Positions 9,830-17,710 of a stretch of DNA of 64,000 nt are shown one piece after another. Positions within the stretch are counted from its first letter, which is position 1. Every line of letters begins with the position of its first letter. The stretch lies in NCBI GenBank assembly GCA_018398575.1, contig JAGTXZ010000018.1:1178001-1242000 (forward strand). The letters run 5' to 3'. The DNA comes from Ampelomyces quisqualis (Eukaryota; Ascomycota; Dothideomycetes; Pleosporales; Phaeosphaeriaceae). The notes beneath the pieces were generated by a model that saw nothing but the letters and a program-made list of their open reading frames with translations, had not been told where the DNA came from and did not search any database. The translations under genes were made by a program, and so were the position numbers.

Positions 9830-12135
9830 CTCCTATTCTAACAACAAGATTAGCCTAGATGTTCTCTTAACTAGCCAGTTAGACTAGCTGTACTAGTTTG
9901 CCTAACTCTAGCTTTATGCTTGCAACAAAGGAGTCTAGGATCAGATTAACTTAGACAGTAACACAGTGCTCCTAATTAACAACTAGGAACCTAAATATCT
10001 AGAGCTTCTAGCCGCTCTAAGTTAACTAGTCTTAGCTTTACTGCCTAGAGCTACTAATCTAGACACGCAGATCTGCAATAAAGCTTTTAATTAATATAAT
10101 CTAAAGCTAGTTACTTACAAACTTGCCTCTAGTAGTTACAAAAAAGACGTTTGCTAATACAAAGTTAATACGTTAAAATAGACTAGGCAAGCAGCTAAAC
10201 TTAGCAACGTTTAGAAATAGATTAGTTAAACTGTAGCTAAGGATCTTATAGCACTTGCAGCAATTAAGATGCTTAACTCTTTAGAAACAACGCCCTAAGC
10301 CTTAATTAGAATTCTTAAGCATAACCTAGCCCTAATAGATAACAATACTATGCACCTAGTTAGGCAGCAGTATTAAGCTTATCTAGAAAAGGCTAGGCAC
10401 AGCAGGATTACTCTAGATAAATAGTTTAACAAATAGCAAGTAATCTACAGCAAGGCTTAAGCGTTTTAAGTTATAGAGGTAGAGAGATAGCTTACTCTTA
10501 CTAACTTCCTTAACACTCTATCTATTAAGATTGCCCTAGATTAGGCTTAATTAATGCGTTAGGATATTATTAAAGACGCAGCCCTTAGTCAGCCTGTTAT
10601 AACTATGTATAATCTAGCTAAAATCTTTGCTCTAATACTTTAGGAGCAAGCAGTCTTAGTTACTAAAGGAAAATCCTATTTAGCCTTTGCTACTCTTAGA
10701 AACATTAAAAACTTAGAGAACTCTAATCTAAGAAACAAAGGCAAAGACAATTCTAAGCTAAAATCTTACCCCTGCAAGAACAATAAGAAGCACAAATAGG
10801 ACCTAATAGATTGTCTTTAACTAAAGACTACAATTACTAAATTAGCCCTACTAGGAAAAGTACTAATTAAGATCTCTAATTTTAACTAAAAGAAGGTCCT
10901 TAAGCAGCTTAACACCTCTAAGTAGGCCTTACTTAATAACAAGATTTAGAAGGCTAGTTAGACGCTACCTATTATAGCTAACTAGTTAACTTCTAGAACT
11001 AAGGCAGTAACATACCTAAGAGATGTTGTAGCAGTATTAATTAACCTAACTACTCTTAATTAGAAACCTAATGTTACTAATCTAGACTTTAGAGTGTACA
11101 CAACTACGTTTATAACCTATCTACTTTTAAGAAGTACTGTTTATAATAGGGCTAGTGCAGTGCACCTTGTTAATAATTAGTTACTTCTTATTCTAGGAAC
11201 GTATAGTCCTACCTACTCTAAAGAAAGAGTTAAGGCTAGAACACAGTTACTTTCTATAACTAGGTATAGCAATTAAGTAATTAAGAATATTTTATATAGT
11301 CTAGAAGGCCTATGCATAAGAGACCTAAAGCTTAAAAAGGTTAAAGTTATTAATAGCTTTTATATAAACATTGTATCTGCAGCACTACTTAAGTAAGCAG
11401 GTATATAGCATAGTAGATTAGACAGCACTCTTTAGTTTAGATTATACAAGCAGAACGTTATTGTACACAAGCTCTACAAGGCTTACAACCTCTTGTTTAT
11501 TAAATACAACTAGGTTACATGCTACGTTCTATAACTACTAATTCTGCACACTTTACATTAATCTAATATTAATTACTTAAGAGATAATAACAAGGATCTA
11601 TAGCACAAAAGATTAGGCTACCTAGGCTAGCAAGCACTCTAGTCTCTTACCTAGTTAGCCTAAAACGTTAAGTTAAATAAGACTAAAAGAATTAATTATT
11701 AAGACTGCTTAGTTACCTATGCAGCTTAAGTAGTCTTACAGCGTCTAAAAGAAAGATTACTACAACTATTCTATTAAGTCTCTTAGGATCTATTTAACAT
11801 GCCAACTAGAATGCTTTATAAAGAATAGTTCTTAATTATTAAAAAAGACTACTTAGGCAAGCTTTTTAACTACAACCTTTATAACAAGACGTTAATTAAG
11901 ATTATAAGAGTAATTTACTAATTTACAGCCTAGGTTAGAAACAAATTTAATCTAAAGATTGTAGAAATCTATTAAGATAATAATACTGCAACTCTGCCTT
12001 AGAGAGGGCGTTTACAGTATAAAGAGTAGGCAGATTAAGAGAGGATTAAAATACTACGCCTGCTACTATACACGCATTAGCCAAATAGATTAGCTAAGTA
12101 AGTAAGTTAAGAGCTAATTACAAAATTAATTAAGA
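9830..12135 (+). pseudogene. copia A gag and partial integrase
   Basis: Gag occupies roughly 9830-10830 and ends near a CCHC-like knuckle remnant (PCKNNKKHKQDLIDC, about 10760-10820). Next comes a protease/linker region, then the gag_pre-integrase domain, with a WHKRLGYLG-type motif near 11600 (Trp codon changed to TAG). An integrase core with IYQDNN (for the TDNG catalytic motif) follows near 11970. These are standard copia domains in standard order. The frame is broken by Gln/Trp stops and stops at the 12135 junction. Confidence 0.82.
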
Positions 12136-13430
12136 TGCAATTAAGGACAGTTGCAACGTTGTAAAGATATTCTTGTTTCTTATCTGTACGTAAATAATAC
12201 TTTAACAACTTCTTCTTGCCTTTTTCTACTACTACCTTTACTACAGCTAGCTACTCCTTATAATAGCTAGTCTTATTCTTCTTGTTAGATAGCTTAGTTG
12301 TTATTTAATCTAGAAAGTTAAAAAGTCTGTTATATATTAACTAGATGTATAGGGCCTAAGGTGTGTTGCTTTTACTAATTTTGTTAGTAGCTGTTTTAAA
12401 GTTTACTAGCATACGTGTTATTGCCTTAAGGTGTAACTACTTAGTAAGTGCTAGCTAAAGCCTTTTAAAGTCCTTAAAGTCTGCAACTGCGTTATTATCC
12501 TGTAAATTACTACTGCTACTTTACAGAGCCTAATTAAGTGTAATCTCTTGCTCTAGCTACTTATTAATATAAGTAGCTAGGGAGCAGGCGCGCTTGCACA
12601 TATTATAGGTCAAATTCTACCTAGTCTTAACATCTTAAATTACACAGAGTTAATTTTTTAGCAGTACATTAGATTATACCTTTAAAAATTGTTTAAAACA
12701 TTAGAGAGACAAATTAATAGCAATACAAATTGCCTAGATCTAGAGGAGCTTAGTGCGTAATAAAGAATTGTAATAAAGGGTGTAATATACCTTTTGCAAG
12801 GAGTTAGGCACTAATATGCTATTATTAATCTAGTAAACGTGATAGCGTTGCAGCTACTAAGCCTCTTTAATCTTAGGCAAGGCTGTTAGCCTTAGATAGG
12901 CTATTATGTCTTATACTACTAGGTTAATAATATAGGCGAGGCATAGTATAGTGTTTTCCTTTGCGTTCTAAGAAACCCCCTTATTAGCAAAATTGCTTTC
13001 TAGGCTTCTACTAAGGGTACTGTTATTTAAAGCGTTATCGTAGGTAACTGCTAGTAATTATTTTAATGTTTTTGTGTTTTTAAGTACCCGCATAAGATTA
13101 GATGCTATAGAAACCCTAGTGTGCTGCTTACGCAAGGGCACAAAATCTAATAGAACTTCTCTTATCTGCTAACTAGTGTTAATATAATAGGCTTAAATAG
13201 CTAAAAAGCTTAGGTAGTTAGTAGTAGACTAGGCGTTAAGAGCAATTAAGATTTTTGTTAACTTGCTAAGATTAAAAAGGAGGTTTTTAGTTACTTACTT
13301 GTATTATTCCTAGAGTATAAGAGTAAACTTGTATTAGCTAGGTATAGTAGTGCTAGGCTAGAAAAACTCTACAAAGTAGCAAAATAAAGGTTACTCTAAT
13401 ATTCAAAAAGACTAGTTCTTATTAAGAAGT
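12136..13430 (-). pseudogene. hAT superfamily transposase, central and C-terminal part
   Basis: A hAT transposase cuts and pastes its element. The minus frame gives conserved hAT blocks in order: TTNYLSFLAI near 13205-13235, VLLDFVPLRKQHT near 13130-13170, AVTYDNALNN near 13023-13052, then CLAYIIN near 12925-12945. After a 51-bp intron (12740-12790) come IQDVKTRQNLTYNMCKRA (the RWNSTY motif with Trp changed to a stop) at about 12585-12640, ISKSN...YNRLFNFL near 12330-12395, and KKKLLKYYLRTDK...YNVATVLN at the end. The dimerisation tail expected after VLNP is missing, cut at the junction with copia A. No terminal inverted repeat was assigned. Confidence 0.88.
12740..12790 (-). other. intron in hAT gene carrying TTATTAC-N6-TTATTAC
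   Basis: On the minus strand it starts GTATAT, has CACTAAG as a branch-like site and ends CTAG. It is 51 bp long. Removing it joins the two hAT coding blocks. It contains TTATTAC-AATTCT-TTATTAC, the same 20 bases found in the first intron of the H3-like gene on the other strand. Confidence 0.8.
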
Positions 13431-13944
13431 ACCTGTACAATTTTTAGTTTAAATTGCTAGGTAGTAAACAGTTGCAGGAGTTATAGACGTAATAGTGTAA
13501 CAAATAGAAGTAGCTGCCTTATATAAATAGATTCTGTAACCTCTCTGTAACTATTAGACTAAAGGTAGTTGCTAAGGTGTTTTGTTTCTATATGCTTATT
13601 AGTTAGGTGTTAAAGTATGTGCCTACAGTTTAGGCAATATACGTGTAGTTTACTACTTTTAATATAAGCCTTTTCTTTAAATTAAGTCTATATAATAGTA
13701 GAATGCTTAGCTCTACCTTATTAAAGATTAGAATTATTAGAGTCTTAGGCCTATAACGTGTTCTGCTACTAGGCATCCTATGCAGCACATATAGTAGTAT
13801 TGTCTCAAATTAGCTACTTAAGGATAGTAACTATTCTCTTAATTCTAGACTTAAAGATTTAGAGGGCGTTAAGTATAAATTTGTAGAGTATTTTAGGTAG
13901 ATTAGAGTATAGGTTGTCTAAGAGTAAAGAGGAGTTGCTTAGGT

Positions 13945-13975
13945 CTATGTGTGTAATAAAAAAGTGTAATAACAA
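13945..13975 (-). other. TTATTAC-N6-TTATTAC motif, possible intron end
   Basis: On the minus strand the motif TTATTAC-ACTTTT-TTATTAC is followed by ACACATAG, a plausible acceptor. No GT donor at the usual 42-51 bp distance is obvious; a GC or damaged donor further upstream is possible. The spacing and strand sense match the other copies. Confidence 0.5.
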
Positions 13976-14473
13976 AGTAGCAATATCTTGTAAAAAGAGA
14001 GTAGTAATTGTAGCAACAATAGAATAGTAAAACTATAGTTTAGTGTTACTTTAAGTAAGAAAGGTAGGCGTTCTACTAGAAGCGTTATTCCCCTAGTTAG
14101 GGGGCAGATAGTAGAGCTAAACTTTTAGAAATTAAGAAATTAGGTTTTACAGTAGTAGCAAAATTTTTAGGTCTTAACTATATTAGGCAATAATATACAG
14201 CAGATTTAATTATACATGTTACTTAGCGTCTAAACAGCCCTCTTAAGTACTATTAGAGAACTTCTTCTAGGTGCTATTGCTCTAATCTTTATCCTCCTTA
14301 TCTTTATATTTATTAGGCAACGTCTTGTAGTATACCTCTAGCTCTTTACTAGAATCTTTAACTTCTTCCTTACATTTAGTCTTATTGCGTCCCTTAACGT
14401 ATAGCATATTACTATAGAGCTCTAGAGGCTAATTAAACATAGAAGAGAGTGTTAGCTTACACCTCTTAGCAGA

Positions 14474-14516
14474 CTAGTTAAAATAAGTACGTAATAAAAT
14501 AACGTAATAAACTTAC
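14474..14516 (-). other. intron with TTATTAC-N6-TTATTAC (43 bp)
   Basis: Minus-strand donor GTAAGT, motif TTATTAC-GTTATT-TTATTAC, branch-like TTTTAAC, acceptor CTAG. Open frames flank it on both sides. Confidence 0.7.
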
Positions 14517-14847
14517 TACTAATTCTAATTAGTTACTAGAGCTAACTTGTTAGGCGTTAGCTTATTACAAAATTTAAGCTATTTAGCCTTAGCCTGTAGT
14601 GTCTTAAAGCTATTCCTCTTAAGAAGGTGTAGCCTACAAGTATACTCTCTTTAGAGTATCTCTTCTACAGCTCTACTAGGCCTATAAACGCAAGTATAAG
14701 CTTAAGCTAACAATTTTTTTTACTTTAAGTCTAAAGTTGCTGTAGAGGACCCCTTTATAACAATGTTGTAGGCGTGTATATTAATTTCAATTTAGATAGC
14801 CTTCTATTTTTAATTAACTTAAGCAATAGAGGCTGTTAACTACTTAG

Positions 14848-14895
14848 CTTTACATGTTAGTTAAAATAACGTAATAAAAAGGTGTAATAACTTAC
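14848..14895 (-). other. intron with TTATTAC-N6-TTATTAC (48 bp)
   Basis: Minus-strand donor GTAAGT, motif TTATTAC-ACCTTT-TTATTAC, branch site AACTAAC, acceptor AAG. The upstream block KLKAQVAKRFNSKQSS ends right at the donor. Confidence 0.75.
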
Positions 14896-15374
14896 TAGAT
14901 TGCTTGCTATTAAAACGCTTTGCTACCTAGGCCTTAAGCTTATACTTAAGTTTCTTAGCTTATTACCTTAGAGACAACGCCTTGTACCTATTGCCTCTCT
15001 TAACCTTCTTCTTAAGCTAATATTTAGCTAATTAGTCTAAGGACTTAGCCTTTGCAATAGCAGCTAGCTCCCTAGATTGCATAGCGCTGCTGCTAAGCTA
15101 CCTGCTAGAGTTAACTTTAAAATTTGTTAGTTAGCCTTGCTTTAGCGTATTACTACTACAAGAGTTAAGGATATAGCTAATCTTATTATCTCTAGAAGCA
15201 AAACCCTAGACAAATAAGTATAATTTATAGTAAAGTTCTAAGAATATTACTATTGTAAGCTAGGCCTACTCCTCCTCCTTAAAATTTAGCAGAACTCTAA
15301 CAAGAATAGGTAGCAGAAAGCCCTTAGGCTTGTTAACAACCTTAATTTCCTTAGACTTAACAGATTCTATAGCG

Positions 15375-15416
15375 CTAAGTGTAATAAAGTAATGTAATAA
15401 AGCGTGTTACTATTAC
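15375..15416 (-). other. intron with TTATTAC-N6-TTATTAC (42 bp)
   Basis: Minus-strand donor GTAATA, motif TTATTAC-ATTACT-TTATTAC, acceptor TTAG. No clear branch site remains. Length and motif position match the neighbouring introns. Confidence 0.6.
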
Positions 15417-15988
15417 AGGCGTATAGCTTTAGTATTTTATTTTAGTAGCCTATAACTAATAACGCAGTAAGTTAGTCTATGCGCAAGTAGGCTACTAGTG
15501 TGCTTTCTGCCTACTGCCTGCGCTTACTGCCTTTTAGCCTATTTTACATAAATAACTAACAAGTCTATAGAAATCTACTCTTTAATTTTAATATATAGCT
15601 AGAACAAAAGCTAGCGCAATTCTAAGTAGGCCTGTAAGTTAACACAGTTTTTTATTACGTTCTAGTCTTCTAGTAGCGCTAGTAGTTTCAAATTAGCTCT
15701 TGCAGGAATTTTACGCTAAGACCTAATTTCCTGCGCTAAGCCTGCTTACTACTTATTTACTAGAGACTAAAATAACCTAAATTATTATAATATTAAATCT
15801 ACAACTCTATAACACTATAACTATAGCTCTATAAAAACGCAAATCTAAAGTTAAGGACGCTGTTACTAGGGGTACTATAGTTACTAAAGACCTAGCTAGC
15901 AAGGCTGCTAGGAAATCTGCTAGGAAAAGCCTAGCTACAAAAACTTAAAAAGCGGCTCCTAAAAAAAAAAGGTACCTTAAGCTAGGCA

Positions 15989-16036
15989 GTAGGTTATTAC
16001 AATTCTTTATTACACTTATTTACTTACTACGCAAAG
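15989..16036 (+). other. H3-like intron 1 with TTATTAC-N6-TTATTAC (48 bp)
   Basis: Donor GTAGGT, motif TTATTAC-AATTCT-TTATTAC, branch-like CTTAC, acceptor AAG. The motif lies in the sense direction of this plus-strand gene, as it does in the minus-strand genes. Confidence 0.85.
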
Positions 16037-16231
16037 CTGTGTTGCTTAGAGAGATCTGCTAATACTAGAGGTCTACTAAGCTTCTTATCTGCAAGCTGCT
16101 CTTCTAGCAACTTCTGCGCAAAATAGCTTAAGAATGCGTCTAAAGCACTAGTAGTAGTCTTTGCTTCTAAAAATTAGCTGTTAGAGTAGCTTAAGAGGCT
16201 GCTAAGGCCTATATAGTTAGTTTTTTTAAGG

Positions 16232-16279
16232 GTTTGTTTCCTAACCCTATTTTTTTATTAAAATTCTAACTAAATATAG
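16232..16279 (+). other. H3-like intron 2 (48 bp, without the motif)
   Basis: Donor GTTTGT, branch site TTCTAAC, acceptor TATAG. Removal restores the conserved DTN segment of H3. Confidence 0.85.
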
Positions 16280-16377
16280 ATACAAATATAAATATAATCT
16301 ACGCAAAAAGAGTTACTATATAGGCAAAGGATATTAGACTTGCGCTTAGGTACTATTAGAAGTTTAGCTCTTATTAA

Positions 16378-17526
16378 GCATTTGCGTAAGAGATCTAGAA
16401 TTCTTTACTTTTATGTATATTAGAAATAAAGACCTAATTCCCTCTTTATTATAATAAAAATTTGTAATTACTGTGCTATTATTAATATCCCTAGCATAGT
16501 TTTGCCCCTGTAAAATTTAGCATAGTTTTAGAAACCTAATCTTATAAAATTAGTAGTTATATACTTTAAATTTTATTTAATCGCGCAAAACTTATGCAAC
16601 CTAACCTTAACCTGTAATTAATTACCTCTAACCTAACCTCTACCTACTTTTAGCGTTAATTAAATAGGTAGAGGTTAAGTTAGGTATAGGGTCTTACGTA
16701 AAGGTACTCTACCCTAACCTAACTCCTACCTATTTACTGCTGTAGGTGCAACTAAAAGGCTAAGGAAGTGTTAGGTACGTGTATTAGGAAAACTCTAATT
16801 AACTAAAAGTAAAGCGTTAACTAAGCAACTATTAGTAATAGCTAGGCTAAGAACTTAGAGCCCTAAAGTAAGAATGCGCTAAATTACAAGAAGAAGTAGC
16901 TAAGTAGGTAAGAGAGTAGAGTGTATGCTAGAGCAAAGTAGTGTAGCTACATACAAATAAGTTACCTTAAAAGCAAATAGAAGTAGTAAAGTAAAAGAGT
17001 AATAAGCAGATAATATAAACTAAGCTAGAGCTAGTTAGAACGCCTATTAATAAGGTAGAGAAGTTAAGTAGTTAATTATAGTACAGTAGTAGTAAAGTTG
17101 CGCGTTAGGCAGGTTAAGAGAGAAAGAGGCGTAGAGCAGACAGCTAGTAATAAGGGTAATAGAGGGCTAAAAGGTAAGGTAAAGTTAGCTAACGCAAAAC
17201 TTGTTATAATAGAAGTAGTCTAAAGCGTTTGTAGTTGCAACGCAAGTCTGCCTAGGCAATACTACTATAATACTAAGTAAAGTTAAAATAATGTAGGCTA
17301 ATAGTGCTTTAGCGTTTAGGTAAGAGAGTTAGATAGTAACGTAAAGAGATAGGAAAAGATTGTAAATAGGCACTACTCTTTTACTAAACGCCTGTTAGTT
17401 ACTACTTTAGCATTACAAAAAGTTTAGAGTTGTTTTTCCTTAGGAGTTAATTCTTTTGTTTAAGTATTTTAGTTTTGCGTTTAGTATAAAAGAGAAGAGG
17501 CCTGTTTCTATAGATTAGGAGAGAAA
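16378..17526. other. unassigned sequence between H3-like gene and right LTR of element E
   Basis: No frame or family was recognised. Around 16600-16740 there are several CCTAACCT-type words and a 12-bp perfect inverted repeat. From about 16850 to 17400 the plus strand is purine-rich with many AGTAG/GAG words. Some of this may be the 3' internal part of element E, which should end in a polypurine tract; GATTAGGAGAGAAA just before 17527 fits that role. Confidence 0.6.
16635..16676. repeat. 12-bp perfect inverted repeat
   Basis: AACCTCTACCTA at 16635-16646 pairs with TAGGTAGAGGTT at 16665-16676, with an 18-bp spacer. The symmetry continues imperfectly outward (CCTAACC and GTTAGG). It could be a subterminal part of a DNA transposon such as the hAT; nothing proves that. 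Confidence 0.7.
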
Positions 17527-17710
17527 TGTAGTAAAGTAATATAAGAAGTAAGTCTAAAGGACGCTTAGGGCACAGCTAAGGGCATAGATAAGATACAATA
17601 GCTAAAGAGCTATTAGAGAATAAGAACCTATAAGGACATACACCTAAAATAATATATTTAATTCTACATTAAATCTTATAGGCTCTAGAGGTAAATAACG
17701 CTCTACTACA
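17527..17710 (+). repeat. 3' LTR of element E
   Basis: TGTAGTAAAG...CTCTACTACA, 184 bp, with near-perfect terminal inverted repeats. It matches 6599-6784. It interrupts the reverse transcriptase of element C immediately after a FLGFII-type segment. Confidence 0.85.

Larger units (their letters stand above)
9462..12135 (+). mobile_element. Ty1/copia element A, 3'-truncated
   Basis: It begins with a copia LTR (TGTAACAGAGTATG) and continues through gag and the first part of integrase. It is nearly collinear with 31976-34649. The match ends abruptly at 12135, just after AAGATGC, where the longer copy goes on and this copy joins the C-terminal end of a hAT transposase. Reverse transcriptase, RNase H and the 3' LTR are missing. 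It is inserted in the gag region of element E. Confidence 0.87.
13976..15780 (-). pseudogene. unidentified intron-bearing gene, RIP-degraded
   Basis: Three minus-strand blocks are separated by short introns with good borders (15375-15416, 14848-14895, 14474-14516). One block (about 14896-15110) is basic and helical, with RELAAIAKAKSLDQLAKYQL. The next (about 14517-14770) includes EEILQREYTCRLHLLKRNSF. The last (about 14225-14473) is acidic and Ser-rich, with LELYSNMLYVKGRNKTK and ELEVYYKTLPNKYKDKED. The region lies just upstream of the hAT transposase on the same strand. It may be that transposase's N-terminal exons or a separate gene. I recognise no domain. Its introns have the same spaced motif as the hAT and H3-like introns. 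Confidence 0.5.
15823..16377 (+). pseudogene. histone H3-like gene with two introns, RIP-mutated
   Basis: Histone H3 forms the nucleosome core with H4. Three exons (about 15823-15988, 16037-16231, 16280-16377) join into an H3 protein. The basic tail has KAARKSARKSLATKT and KKKRY. Then come TVLLREI, RSTKLLI, LLFQQLLRKIAQ, LAVRVAQEAAKAYIVSFF, DTNINIIYAKRVTI and AKDIRLAL. The joins at 15988/16037 (G-T-V) and 16231/16280 (FFK-DTN) fall inside conserved H3 sequence, so both introns are well supported. The stretch between IAQ and FQ is 11 residues against 7 in canonical H3, a loop 1 lengthened as in centromeric H3 variants. In-frame TAA/TAG stops occur at several Gln/Arg positions. The start is probably an ATA that was ATG (15817 or 15823). 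The stop is TAG at 16357 or TAA at 16375. Confidence 0.9.
6599..17710 (+). mobile_element. LTR element E: gag present, pol not found, filled by other insertions
   Basis: Direct repeats of about 184 bp at 6599-6784 and 17527-17710 (TGTAGTAAAG...CTCTACTACA) bound the element. A plus-strand gag follows the left LTR. No pol was recognised before the right LTR; the space holds a truncated copia, hAT remnants, an H3-like gene and unassigned sequence. The 5-bp flanks (GCTAG at 6594-6598, CTATT at 17711-17715) do not match. The left flank is the antisense ORF of element C while the right flank is its reverse transcriptase, so the sequence between those two sites has been lost. Recombination between two E insertions would explain this. 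Confidence 0.65.

Noticed and set aside
16600..16740. CCTAACCT words as interstitial telomere repeats
   Set aside because: The units are irregular and do not form a TTAGGG/CCCTAA array. They are part of inverted-repeat structure, more like transposon subterminal sequence.
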